Assembly: GCA_958296045.1 (NCBI GenBank)
Contig: CATQHT010000003.1
Location: 321,246-385,245, forward strand
Direction of reading: 5' to 3'
Length of the DNA: 64,000 nucleotides
DNA from: Rhodothermales bacterium
GTDB taxonomy: Bacteria; Bacteroidota; Rhodothermia; Rhodothermales; Bin80
The position numbers and the translations under genes are program-made. Below, piece by piece: positions 37,462 through 47,071 of the stretch (position 1 is the first letter of the stretch; the number at the start of each line of letters is the position of its first letter). Below the pieces are notes generated by a model. The model made no database searches. It saw nothing but the letters and a program-made list of their open reading frames with translations, and was not told the DNA's origin.

Positions 37462-38748
37462 CTAGGCTCCGACTTCCTCTTCCTCGTTGAGTTCGTCTTC
37501 TTCGTCCACGAATTCGGATCTGATGACCGACATCACCATGCGTGCTACCTCCGGCTCCAACCCGCTGCGTCGGATAAGCTCGTCGATTGAGAGCTCCATC
37601 ACGGCTTTGGCCGTGTCACAGCCGATATTGCGCAGCTTTTTCAGCGTTTCCTCATCGAATTCGTCGTCAAACTCGCCTATCTCGATGTCCTCCTCATCTG
37701 GAGGAATTTCGCGGTACACATCGATCTCGTACCCCGACATGCGCGAAGCAAGCCGGATATTGATGCCGCCCCGGCCGATGGCCTGGCTAACCTCATCGGC
37801 CCGGACGACAGCCTTCGCCCTAGGCGGATCCAATTCGTCGTTAAGGATGATGGAGACAGGGCTCGCCGGCGAAAGCGCCCGCCGTATCAAGGTGTATGAA
37901 TCATTCGCCCACTCCATGACATCGATGTTCTCGTTGCTGAGCTCACGGACGACGGCATGGATACGGTTGCCCTTGAGCCCGACGCAGGCGCCTACAGGAT
38001 CAATGCGATCGTCGTGGCTGATCACCGCGACTTTGGCCCTGTCACCCGGCTCACGGAGGATGCGCTTGATTTCCACCTCACCTTCATCGATCTCGGGGAC
38101 TTCAAGCTCGAATAGGCGCTCCATAAGCTGCGGGTCCGCTCGGCTGATGATGACCTGGACATTACTGCCGGTATCTTTGCGCACGTCTTTCACGATGGCA
38201 CGAAGCATGTCGCCTTTGCGATAGCGATCCCTAGGGATCTGCTCCTCATACGGCAGGATCAGCTCCACCCTGTTGTGCATCACCAGCACATCCCGGCGTC
38301 GACGTACCTGGTACACTTCCCCAACGACGATTTCGCCGATCCGCTCAGAATACTCCTCGAAGATGTTCTCCTTCTCAATGTCCCTGATGCGCTGGCGCAG
38401 GTTCTGGCGCGCCATCGTGACAGTCCTGCGCCCGAACATCGCGAGCGAGATCTCTTCGGCTACATCGTCTTCGACCTCCACGTCTTCGTCGATCAGGAGC
38501 GCATCCTTAAGCTCGATCTGGGTGACCGGATCCTCCAGATCATAATCGTCGACGACTTCGCGGATGTGTAAGACCTGGATGTCTCCATGGTCAGGGTTGA
38601 GGATGATTTCGAATGCCTCGTCGGAACCGTACCGCTTCCGGATCATGGCCCGAAACACATCCTCCACAATCAGCTGCAGCCGATCCCGGTCAATATCCTT
38701 TTCGCGGGCAATCTCCGCGAAGGAGGAAATCAAGTCCGAACTTTGCAT
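37462..38748 (-). CDS. nusA: Transcription termination/antitermination factor NusA
   Basis: 428 residues. The N-terminal domain (SFAEIAREKDIDRDRLQLIV), S1 domain (GEVYQVRRRRDVLVMHNRVE) and two KH domains (DPVGACVGLKGNRIHAVVRE; SQAIGRGGINIRLASRMSGY) are followed by an acidic tail with one helical repeat (ETLKKLRNIGCDTAKAVMEL). It modulates RNA polymerase pausing. A decayed second copy of its last third lies at 41801-42304. Confidence 0.96.
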   Translation of the reverse strand: MQSSDLISSFAEIAREKDIDRDRLQLIVEDVFRAMIRKRYGSDEAFEIILNPDHGDIQVLHIREVVDDYDLEDPVTQIELKDALLIDEDVEVEDDVAEEISLAMFGRRTVTMARQNLRQRIRDIEKENIFEEYSERIGEIVVGEVYQVRRRRDVLVMHNRVELILPYEEQIPRDRYRKGDMLRAIVKDVRKDTGSNVQVIISRADPQLMERLFELEVPEIDEGEVEIKRILREPGDRAKVAVISHDDRIDPVGACVGLKGNRIHAVVRELSNENIDVMEWANDSYTLIRRALSPASPVSIILNDELDPPRAKAVVRADEVSQAIGRGGINIRLASRMSGYEIDVYREIPPDEEDIEIGEFDDEFDEETLKKLRNIGCDTAKAVMELSIDELIRRSGLEPEVARMVMSVIRSEFVDEEDELNEEEEVGA

Positions 38749-38770
38749 GGCTATCTAGAATTCAGTCCGT

Positions 38771-39253
38771 TCACCATGGCAGCGCCACTTTGGCCCACAG
38801 TATCTCCTGGTAGGAGATGGACTGCGATCCTTTGGGGCCGCGGATGTGGATGCGTTCCGCATCTGCCATTTCCAGTCTGCCGACCACCTCGGTATTTCTT
38901 CCGTCAGGCCGCCTGAAATGCACGCGTAAGTCACGCCCAACCATCTTACGATACTGGCGCGGCACCTTCAGTGGCCGGTTGGCGCCAGGCGAAGAAACGT
39001 TCAGCCTGTACGGCCCGGGCATCACATCGTGCACATCCATGACGTACCCCAGCTCCCGGCTGACCCTTCCGAGGGCGAAGACGGTAAGCGCGTCGTCGCT
39101 CTCAATGAAGACGTCCACGGCATGCGATCCTTGGCTGCCGCGGACCACTACATCTACTGCAAAGCAGGGACCCTCGCCCAACAGGTCGTCGACCAGGCTG
39201 GCAACGCGCTCTTGCAAAGTGCTTTCAGCAGCAGCTATCATGGCAGGCGGCAT
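38771..39253 (-). CDS. rimP: Ribosome maturation factor RimP
   Basis: About 160 residues from the ATG at 39253; another ATG at 39241 is equally possible, and an in-frame ATG at 39310 adds a basic stretch unlike the family. VDVFIESDDALTVFALGRVS and VSSPGANRPLKVPRQYRKMV match RimP. It assists 30S maturation and heads the nusA-infB operon, its usual place. Confidence 0.9.
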   Translation of the reverse strand: MPPAMIAAAESTLQERVASLVDDLLGEGPCFAVDVVVRGSQGSHAVDVFIESDDALTVFALGRVSRELGYVMDVHDVMPGPYRLNVSSPGANRPLKVPRQYRKMVGRDLRVHFRRPDGRNTEVVGRLEMADAERIHIRGPKGSQSISYQEILWAKVALPW

Positions 39254-39474
39254 ATTCCGGTTACGCGCCTTAGCGGCGCTTTTGCGCAACAAAAAAGGGC
39301 GGCCGACCAAGCCCCCCCATTATTGCACTCCGCTGAGCACAAATATACGCCCAGGCACCCGACAAGCGCAACCGCTAACGTACGGTTGCAGCCCATTGCT
39401 ACGATACTGCTACCATGCAGTTCCCCAAGTCATTCTCTACGTATGGACCCAGGGCTGGCAAATCGGTCCCGTAT

Positions 39475-39490
39475 GGCGCCTCAAGGCGCC
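39475..39490 (-). terminator. Hairpin just after nadB
   Basis: GGCGCC-TCAA-GGCGCC is a perfect 6-bp stem, 16 bp beyond the nadB stop on the minus strand. No T-run follows in that direction, so it is at best a weak or factor-assisted terminator or an mRNA-end stabiliser between nadB and rimP. Confidence 0.4.
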
Positions 39491-39506
39491 TGTTGTTCAT
39501 GGCGCT

Positions 39507-41777
39507 TTACATGTAAGTGGGTCGGCATTCGGCGTCCACGGTATCCGGGTAGTCTAGCGTGTAGTGCAGGCCCCGGCTTTCGCGGCGCATCTGGGCGCTG
39601 CGAATTATCAGGTAAGACACTGCAATCATGTTGCGAAGCTCGCACAGCGCGCTGGTAAGTCGAGTCTGTCGGTAAAACGCCTCCACCTCTTCGTAAAGGA
39701 GGCGCGTGCGGCGCAAAGCGCGCTCCAGCCGAAACGTGGTGCGCACGATCCCGACATAGTCCCACATCACGCGCTGAAGCGCATCCAGGTTGTGAGACAG
39801 CAGCACCTGTTCCTGCGGTTGCTGCGTCCCGGAGGCATCCCAATCCGGCACCAACTGGCAGATTTGCCGATTTTTGGCTAATTCAATGGCGGCGCTAGCC
39901 GCCCGGCGGCTGAACACTAGCGCCTCCAGAAGCGAGTTGCTTGCCAGCCTATTGGCACCATGCAGGCCGCTGCAGGCCGTTTCTCCGGCCGCCATCAGAC
40001 CGGTGATGCTCGTTCGCGCGAAGTGGTCCGCCACGACCCCACCACACTGGTAGTGGGCACATGGCACCACCGGAACAGGCTCGGCCGCTAGGTCAAAGCC
40101 CTCTTTACGACAGGCCGCGGCGATGTTGGGAAAGTGGCGTTCCACCTCTTCGCGCGGTCTGTGGGAGATATCAAGAAAGACGCAATCGTCGCCGCGCTGC
40201 TTCAGCTGATCGTCGATGGCACGTGCCACAATGTCGCGCGATGCCAGCTCCGCACGCGCGTCATATTCCAGCATGAACCGACTGCCCGCTTGGTTAACGA
40301 GGACGGCGCCATGGCCCCGCAGCGCCTCAGACACCAGGAAGGCCTGTCCGCCGCCTCGGCGCGCGGCCAGCCCTCGGTATAGTGCGGTCGGGTGAAACTG
40401 CACAAACTCCATGTTAGCGATTCGCGCCTTTGCGCGGTACGCCATAGCCACCCCGTCACCAGTCGCTATTGGGGGGTTAGTCGTATGCAGATATACCGCT
40501 CCACTCCCACCGGTGGCAAGCATCGTCACCTTCGCCAAGAATGTGTGCACCATACCCGTAGGTTCCTCGCATACGTAAGCGCCAAAGCAGCTCACATCGG
40601 GTCGAAGCCGGGTGACCACCTGCCCAAGATGGTGTTGTGTGATTAGGTCCACGGCAAAGTGATATTCCAGTACCCGTATGTTGGGATGGTCGTGGATGGC
40701 TGCAAGAAGGGCGCGCTCCACCTCCCATCCTGTCGCATCTTGTGCGTGCACGATGCGGGCTGCCGAGTGACCACCCTCGCGCCCCATGTGCAGTGCCCCG
40801 CCGGATCGCGTGAATGAGGCGCCCTTGTCCATCAGGGCCCGAACTTGCCCAGGCCCTTCCGTCACGACGATCCGAGTCACTTGGGGATCACTCAGACCCG
40901 CTCCAGCGATGAGCGTGTCTTGCAGGTGGCTTTCGCAGGAGTCCGACGCCGACAGCACGGCCGCGATGCCACCCTGGGCGTAGTTGGTGTTGGATTCCGC
41001 CCGCTCTTTTTTTGTCACAATGACAACGCTCCCGTGATCCGCTACGTGGAGCGCAAACCATAGCCCTGCCACGCCGCTGCCTATCACCAGGAAGTCCACT
41101 TCATGCCGGTCGTTGGTTGGGCGAACCGCCGACAATTCCGCCTCAAGTCTCATCCGCTCCTTCGGAAGCGTGTCGACCTGTGATGCAGTGGGCCGATCCC
41201 CCTTGTAGCGTCCCGCCCGCGCTTGGTATGCCTCCGGCTCCGTCATGGGCATCTTCGCTGAATGCGGCGAAGCAACGGGCTCAGGAGGCACAGCTTTGAC
41301 CATGGTCGTCGGTGCCTGTACGCGAGGCACTTCCGCAGAAGGCTCCAGCGCCGCTCTTTGAGGCTTCTCTATGGGCTGCTTAGCAACCGGTGGCTTTGGC
41401 GCAGTAGGCGCCGGCCGCCTCGTTACTGGATTCCGAATGATTGACTGCGGTGGCGTCGACCTCTTGGTCGAGGGCGCGACAGCCAGCCATATGGGCGCAG
41501 CCTCCTCCTCTTCACTGCGGGTCTTAGCAAACTCCGCTTCACGCTCCCGCCGCTTTTTTCGAAACGTGTCCACGCGCGATGTGGTGACCCGATCACTCTT
41601 GGATCGACCCAGAAGCGCCTGGTTGACCTCCGGCTCGGTGAGGGCAGTATCCAGGCCCTTCCCCTTCAGCGCGCTGCCGTAGCCGTTCTCCTTGAGGCAG
41701 GACTCGATGTGATCCATCGAGATCCCCAGCTCCCGCGCTACACTGAACATTCTCGTATTCCTCAATGGCTTCTGCAT
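39507..41777 (-). CDS. nadB: L-aspartate oxidase with IF-2-derived N-terminal extension
   Basis: 756 residues. About 225-756 is NadB: FLVIGSGVAGLWFALHVADH (FAD site), TNYAQGGIAAV, HGANRLASNSLLEALVFSRR. It oxidises aspartate to iminoaspartate for NAD synthesis. Residues 1-82 align without gaps to the start of IF-2 from infB, 57 of 82 identical by my count; a Pro-rich linker like that of IF-2 follows, and 178-217 repeats a TEPEAYQ...R segment a second time. Normal NadB is about 530 residues. Translation could also begin at Met209 (41153), giving a near-normal enzyme. The open frame through 224 extra codons argues that the extension is tolerated. Confidence 0.88.
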   Translation of the reverse strand: MQKPLRNTRMFSVARELGISMDHIESCLKENGYGSALKGKGLDTALTEPEVNQALLGRSKSDRVTTSRVDTFRKKRREREAEFAKTRSEEEEAAPIWLAVAPSTKRSTPPQSIIRNPVTRRPAPTAPKPPVAKQPIEKPQRAALEPSAEVPRVQAPTTMVKAVPPEPVASPHSAKMPMTEPEAYQARAGRYKGDRPTASQVDTLPKERMRLEAELSAVRPTNDRHEVDFLVIGSGVAGLWFALHVADHGSVVIVTKKERAESNTNYAQGGIAAVLSASDSCESHLQDTLIAGAGLSDPQVTRIVVTEGPGQVRALMDKGASFTRSGGALHMGREGGHSAARIVHAQDATGWEVERALLAAIHDHPNIRVLEYHFAVDLITQHHLGQVVTRLRPDVSCFGAYVCEEPTGMVHTFLAKVTMLATGGSGAVYLHTTNPPIATGDGVAMAYRAKARIANMEFVQFHPTALYRGLAARRGGGQAFLVSEALRGHGAVLVNQAGSRFMLEYDARAELASRDIVARAIDDQLKQRGDDCVFLDISHRPREEVERHFPNIAAACRKEGFDLAAEPVPVVPCAHYQCGGVVADHFARTSITGLMAAGETACSGLHGANRLASNSLLEALVFSRRAASAAIELAKNRQICQLVPDWDASGTQQPQEQVLLSHNLDALQRVMWDYVGIVRTTFRLERALRRTRLLYEEVEAFYRQTRLTSALCELRNMIAVSYLIIRSAQMRRESRGLHYTLDYPDTVDAECRPTYM

Positions 41778-41800
41778 AGTCGCTACCTGCGCCGGGAGCG

Positions 41801-42304
41801 TTACTGCGAGGTAGTCCAGGCGGCTCTAGCCGTAGGGTTGCGCCTGTGATGCTCGTACCGATTCTCCGCATTTGCCGACCTGATGACCATTATCAGCATA
41901 CGTACTGCGCCAGGCTTTGGCCCGCTATATCGCACGAGAGAATGGGTGAATAGCTCCAGTGCGGATCTGGCCATTCCAGTGCCGATGAAGCGAAGCTTCT
42001 CTAACGTAACCGCGTCAGTTTCGTCTGGCTCTTTGCACCCCGCATTCGAAACGCGATCGCATTGCGCACCAGTTTCATATTCCGACGCTACGCGCATAGA
42101 GCGAAACATAGATACCCCTCTGGCGATGGTCTGCCAGACTTCATCTACCCGGATCGCATCATTCGTTCTGGGTAGGTCCAAGTCATCGTTACGGACGATT
42201 GCAGTGGGTTGCGCGGGCACACGCACATACCTTAACAGCGCTATCGAGTAGTCTGCCCGCTCCTTAACACCGATGGCCTCGCTATTGAGTCCACTGACGA
42301 CAGA
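41801..42304 (-). pseudogene. Decayed copy of the nusA 3' end
   Basis: The minus-strand frame gives segments that align in order with NusA residues about 290-428: NDDLDLPRTNDAIRVDEVWQ (NusA NDELDPPRAKAVVRADEVSQ), then TLEKLRFIGTGMARSALELF (NusA TLKKLRNIGCDTAKAVMELS) and MLIMVIRS. The KH glycines are lost (IARGVSMFRSM against IGRGGINIRLA) and the acidic tail is gone, so it is not a working NusA. The spacer to the nadB fusion also resembles the nusA-infB spacer. It lies between prfB and nadB. Confidence 0.75.
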
Positions 42305-42326
42305 TTGACCTTGAGCCGACGGCCGG

Positions 42327-43434
42327 TCAAGATGTCTGCAGAAGGTATGCACGGATAAACGGTTCGAGGTCGCCGTTAAGGACCGTCTGCACTGCACCAG
42401 CTTTAACGCCCGTTCGGTGATCATTGACCATCGTGTAGGGCTGCATCACATACGAGCGGATCTGGCTGCCCCACTCGATCTTCTTCTTTTGGGCTTCCAC
42501 GCGATTCTTTTCCGCGTCCTGGATATCCTGTTCCAGCCGGTACACACGGCTGCGCAGCATCTTCATTGCGCGCTCGCGGTTTTGCAACTGGCTGCGCTCC
42601 TCGGTGCATTCGGCGGTGACACGCGCCCGGTCCCCGTTGGATAGGTTACCCACCCAGATCAGTCGAACGCCTGTATCCAGCTTATTTACGCTTTGCCCTC
42701 CTTTACCTCCGCACCGGAACGTCTGCAGCTCGATATCCTGGGAGCGCAAATCCAATTCGATGGTGTCATCGACCTCTGGATAGACGAACACGCTCGCAAA
42801 TGACGTATGCCGGCGCTGGTTGGCATCAAAAGGAGAGATGCGCACCAGCCGGTGTACGCCGGACTCTCCGCGGAGAAAGCCATAAGCGTACCTTCCGCTC
42901 ACACCTAGGGACGCGCTCTTGATGCCAGCCACATCCCCATCCTGGTATCCTAGGAGTGTGGGCGCGAAGCCTTGGGTTTCAGCCCAGCGGGTATACATCC
43001 TAAGGAGCATGGCCGCCCAGTCCTGACTCTCGGTGCCACCAGCCCCCGGATTGATGGTGATGATGGCGTCACGCGCGTCATCCGTACCCGACAGCATGCT
43101 CCGCACCTCAAGCCGATCCAGGCGCGCTGCGAGAGCGCGCGCGGTCTGCGTGATTTCCTCCTCGAGGCTGTCGTCGTCTTCTTCTTCGGCGAGGATTACG
43201 AGTGTTTCCAGGTCTTCGGACAAACCGTGGACCTGCGCAAACTGGTCCACCCAGTCTTGTTCGGCGCCAATCTCTTTCTCATTCTCCTGCGCCGAAGCCG
43301 GATGATCCCAGTACCCAGGATCGAGTCGTTTGCGGCCCAACTGCTGTATCCGCTCCTTCCGGCCAGCAACGTCAAAGATATCCTCCGAGCGCGCTGGTGC
43401 GCTCCAAAAGGCGTGTCAGCTCATCGACGCTCAT
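42327..43434 (-). CDS. prfB: Peptide chain release factor 2 (programmed +1 frameshift)
   Basis: About 357 residues made from two frames: 20 codons from the ATG at 43434 (MSVDELTRLLERTSALGGYL), then a shift to DVAGRKERIQQL and the rest. SPFDANQRRHTSFASV holds the SPF stop-codon recognition motif and CGGKGGQSVNKLDTG the catalytic GGQ. It releases peptides at UGA and UAA. An in-frame ATG at 43452 is an alternative start. It lies directly downstream of the TnpB gene. Confidence 0.94.
43371..43386 (-). promoter_or_regulatory. prfB autoregulatory frameshift site
   Basis: Minus-strand GGAGGATATCTTTGAC: an internal Shine-Dalgarno-like GGAGG, a short spacer, then CTT (43377-43375) followed by an in-frame TGA (43374-43372) and C. 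Slippage by one base lets ribosomes continue into GAC. This is the classic RF2 feedback: low RF2 slows termination at UGA and raises frameshifting. Confidence 0.95.
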
Positions 43435-43512
43435 AGCTGCGAGGGTTCTCATGTGGTCAGGACTTGCGCTGTATGCCAGCGGATGACACGGTGCCTTAGG
43501 GCTGGCGAAAAC

Positions 43513-44808
43513 TTAACCAATCTGCCTAGTTGGCTGGTGGTCAATTTCGCCTGCACTCGTGGGTGCGCAACACCCCTGCGGATGCAGCTCACGAGCACGA
43601 TGCTGTACACTCCCCAGACCCGCCACAGCATCCAACAGCGGATGCCGATCAGCGTCCAGGTGAGCAGACACGTGTTGCGCGTACGATAGGCTCGCCGCCC
43701 ATCCATCAGGGCAAAGGCCCCGATACAAGACGTTCAACGCCGCGTTAACGTCGCGGCACTGGGTCTTTCCGCACATGGCACAACGATGCTTCCTGTCAGC
43801 CAGGCGTAGCCTTTCCTCCGGCTTATGATGGTAAGCGCTGCATTTCTGCGTTGTGTCGTTCGGCGGAACCAGCTCCACCTTGCCGCCAAGCAAAGTGGAT
43901 TTGTACTTCAACAGCTGCACCAATTCGTACAGCCCTTGCGCGCGCATCGATCGGTTCAGCCCCGTCTTGCGGCTGCCATCGGCGCGTGTTATGCGTCCTA
44001 CTTTCAGGTCTTCCAGAAACAGATTCGCGGATCGCTTGACGACGTCGGCAGCCACCTCGTGGCGGTACCCGCGGTTGCGTCTTACTACGCGCTCGGCCTC
44101 CTTGCGCCAAGCACCGAACCGCTTTCGGCGCAGACGCGTGTCTTTCTTCGTCTTAGCAGCCCGACGCTGCAAAGCGTCCCTGCGGGGCGCACTCTTTTTG
44201 ATGGGCGCGTAGCTCTTTCCATCCGCCAGCGTCGCGATGGCCTTGCAGCCAAGGTCCACGGCCATCGGTGTGTCTGCGCAGCTGTTCTCTGGCGCCTCGG
44301 GGCGCTCGTACACGACTTGTATCGTGTATTCGGTACCCAGCGACGACCGCACGATGCGCACGAACTTGCAGCCGTAGCGCTTGATCAACCCGCGCCGATC
44401 GGTGAAACGGACGTACCCGACGCCCTTGTTGATGCGAACGCGATAGTCTTGGCGCCTGACGCGTTCGGGCTTTCGTAGCAGCCTGAAGCTCTTCACCAAG
44501 TCGCCGCTGAAACGCGGCGGGCGCGCATTGTGCTTATTGAAAAAGCGCTTGTAACCCTCCGGCACGCCCCTGAGCACAGAACGCTGCTCAGCCGCGCCGA
44601 ACTCGAGATTGCGCTCATCGGCGTTGCGGGCGGCCGTCCAGAGCTTCGTCAATGTGCAATAGCTCGGATGCTTCTCTGCTACCTTGTGTGCGTTGCGGCA
44701 TTGTTCGACTGCCCAGCTACGGATCCACTTACCGTTTACGAACATCCGCCGCAGGCGGGCATAGCCCGCCTTTTTTGTATAGCAGCGGTATGTCTGGCCC
44801 AGGAGCAA
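43513..44808 (-). CDS. tnpB: IS200/IS605-family TnpB (OrfB) nuclease
   Basis: 431 residues. RuvC-like residues are visible: MAVDLGCKAIATLADG (first Asp), LFLEDLKVGRI (Glu) and CRDVNAALNVLY (last Asp). The zinc ribbon is damaged: CSAYHHK stands where CSxCG is usual, while the second pair CAMCG is kept. There is a C-terminal extension of about 65 residues. No tnpA is adjacent, as in IS1341-type elements. TnpB is an RNA-guided nuclease; its guide RNA would come from the 3' end, here within about 80 bp of prfB. Activity is doubtful given the lost Cys. Confidence 0.85.
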   Translation of the reverse strand: MLLGQTYRCYTKKAGYARLRRMFVNGKWIRSWAVEQCRNAHKVAEKHPSYCTLTKLWTAARNADERNLEFGAAEQRSVLRGVPEGYKRFFNKHNARPPRFSGDLVKSFRLLRKPERVRRQDYRVRINKGVGYVRFTDRRGLIKRYGCKFVRIVRSSLGTEYTIQVVYERPEAPENSCADTPMAVDLGCKAIATLADGKSYAPIKKSAPRRDALQRRAAKTKKDTRLRRKRFGAWRKEAERVVRRNRGYRHEVAADVVKRSANLFLEDLKVGRITRADGSRKTGLNRSMRAQGLYELVQLLKYKSTLLGGKVELVPPNDTTQKCSAYHHKPEERLRLADRKHRCAMCGKTQCRDVNAALNVLYRGLCPDGWAASLSYAQHVSAHLDADRHPLLDAVAGLGSVQHRARELHPQGCCAPTSAGEIDHQPTRQIG

Positions 44809-46494
44809 GGCTACGAGCGCTCTCGTGGGGCGGCTTGCAGGCGTGCCGCCTGGGCAGCCCGTATCCGCTTCGAGTACGCAATCAGGGCCTCATCGACAAC
44901 GGCTCGGTGCACGACGCCCGTGTACGGCGCGCCTTCGCGCAGGGCCAGACCGAAAGCAGCGTCAAGGGTGCTACGTGAAACGTAAATAAGGACTATTTCC
45001 GACATTCAGGCGGGAGCGGTTATTGGCGTGCATAGCATCTGCGCAGTTACGGAGCCGATGATTCCGATCAGGCTAAGTTAATATTTCGCCAGCCCTTAGC
45101 GTCCCGCGCATGAAGACAGGCAGTCCGCTACGCCCCGTGCATGAAGCATCCTCAATGCGATAAACGAACGTTCATGGCATCAGTCGGTGGCCTGCGTTCT
45201 TGATCAAGCAGGCATGCCTGGCCGTCCTCTAACTCTTGATCCTGGCTGTATCTCCACTGCTGCGCTGATCATCCCCTTTCACATCGAATTCAACGCCCAT
45301 CCGCTACATTCGTTGCATGTTACCACTGCATGCGCGGAGCTTCATGACACCGCTCCGCGGGGCAGCCCAGGCCTTAAAGCTCAACGTTACCAGGCTCGAC
45401 TGATTTGGCCTGCGCCACATCAATCAGCTGCGGAGACGACCACACCTGGGCGTATAGTTTTCACAGTCTCATGCCCAGCTCAGCACATGCCTTATTCGCT
45501 TGGACTCTCATCGTGGGCTGCATTCGCTCAGAGCGAACAGAGCAATGATCAGAGCCCGAATCAAGTCGGAGTCGGTCCGCGCTAGTTCGCGGTATATCGC
45601 GGCCTGCGACGCGAGGGCAACCCTCGGATGCCGGTCTCCCGAACCCTGAGTGTAGAGCGCATCAGGCAACGGACCTACAATCGCTGCGAGCCTCGTCGGC
45701 GAGGGATCCAATGGCCGCTGCAACAATACCCACGGCCATGCAGAGGCGCCCGCGGGGCCTATCACGCTGGCAGTAATTCCATCACCCCCAAGGGCTAAGG
45801 CGGCACAACCGGTAAATCCAGATGGACAGGTACGCCTTCCCTCTTCCGCCAGCGAATTGACGTAGTATTGAGGCTGGATACAGCGTGGGCACCAAGATGC
45901 GTGAAGCGGAAGAAAAACCGTGGGGCGTCAATTGGACAACGCTCCAGCAGCCTCATTGTGGTACCCGCGGTATGGCCCCTTAACGTAAGAGGCAGTGCAC
46001 ATTCACTCCAGGCAGTGCAGCTTCCTCACCACCCGCACTCACCGGCCTCCAAGTGTGTGCTCCTGGTCTTGCTGTACTAGAACCGTTTCGGCGGGTACCA
46101 AGAAGGAGTGGCAAACAATGACGATCTCATCGGAGCCCCAATCCCGCGGCCCTCAGCTGCCTGCACCGTATCCGTCCAGAAATCCATATATTTCAGCTGA
46201 TTAGTGCCGCGCGGAGGCGGTTTTGTGCCATTTTTTTTGCTCCAAGCCGGGCACTGCAGGGTCGTGGAGACGCTAGGCGCAGCCGGTTGGCAGCTTACCT
46301 TGCTGACGCGAATGTGTTACGGCAGCTGCCCTGGCGGCCTGATGGGTGCTCTGGGAGAGATAGCGGTGGGTGCATGGAAGGCACTTGTGTGGCGGTGCAC
46401 TGCTATGCAGGTCTTGCGCTCAAGAGCGGCGCAGAGGGGCTAATGCGCTGGCGCGCACGGGTGAGAGCTGTGTCTGTGACATGGGGGCGCTTTC
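44809..46494. other. Gene-poor, probably decayed interval
   Basis: Only short ORFs. The best is on the minus strand at 45508-45765, whose frame stays open upstream to about 45900 (CIQPQYYVNSLAEEG, then LDPSPTRLAAIVGPLPDAL and a hydrophobic end). I do not recognise it. No RNA gene or clear repeat is seen. The interval lies between TnpB and a series of transposase remnants, so it is likely mobile-element debris. Confidence 0.45.
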
Positions 46495-46719
46495 ACGCTT
46501 GGTCCACCGATGTGGCAGCAATTCGCCGAAGGCAGTGGTGTGCGTCGGCATGCGCTTTAGCGCATCTTCTAGCGGGGCTTGTGGATCTATTGCCTGCAGT
46601 TCGCAGGTGCCCAGCAGCAAGCAGATGATGGCAGCGCGCTGGGCTGCTTCGTGTGACTCGGCCTGCAGGTAGTTCTTGCGCCCCAGCGCTAATTCGCTGC
46701 GTAGGACACACTGGTCGAA
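46495..46719 (-). pseudogene. IS66-family transposase C-terminal remnant
   Basis: About 75 codons: ALGRKNYLQAESHEAAQRAA, then IICLLLGTCELQAIDP and LEDALKRMPTH...ELLPHRW, matching the C-terminal tail of IS66 TnpC transposases. No catalytic DDE part is present, so it is a fragment. Confidence 0.75.
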
Positions 46720-46771
46720 ACCACGAGTTGTACCATCCAACATATGCACACAGGGGTCAGCCGGTACCCAG

Positions 46772-47050
46772 CCCGTCATTATTGATCAGCCAGAGGACGA
46801 TCTAGACAACTAGTACGTCTACAGGGTTATCGTTGACCTCCTACGGCGCCGCAAGTTCTCCCGCCAGATCATCACGGCCACGCGCAATGCGAGTATCCCC
46901 GTGAATGGAGACGCAAAACTGATCGTGGCACTTAAAGCTAAGGATCGAATGGGGGTTGTGCTTGGTGCGAGCAGTATCGATCACTCTGACATTTAGGACC
47001 TAATCAACGAGATTATGAAAGGCAGCACCGAGGCCTTTCGCATGCGCTAA
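46772..47050 (+). pseudogene. ABC/SMC-type ATPase C-terminal remnant
   Basis: The frame reads PVIIDQPEDDLDN (Walker B and D-loop of SMC/AAA_13-like ATPases), stop, YVYRVIVDLLRRRKFSRQII, then NGDAKLIVAL, a second stop, and DLINEIMKGSTEAFRMR. The two in-frame TAG codons and the missing P-loop half mark it as dead. It ends 21 bp before the AlbA_2 gene, so the two were probably one operon. A relation to TrlF-like ATPases is a guess. Confidence 0.65.
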
Positions 47051-47071
47051 AGACGGTACGGGGGCTGAACC

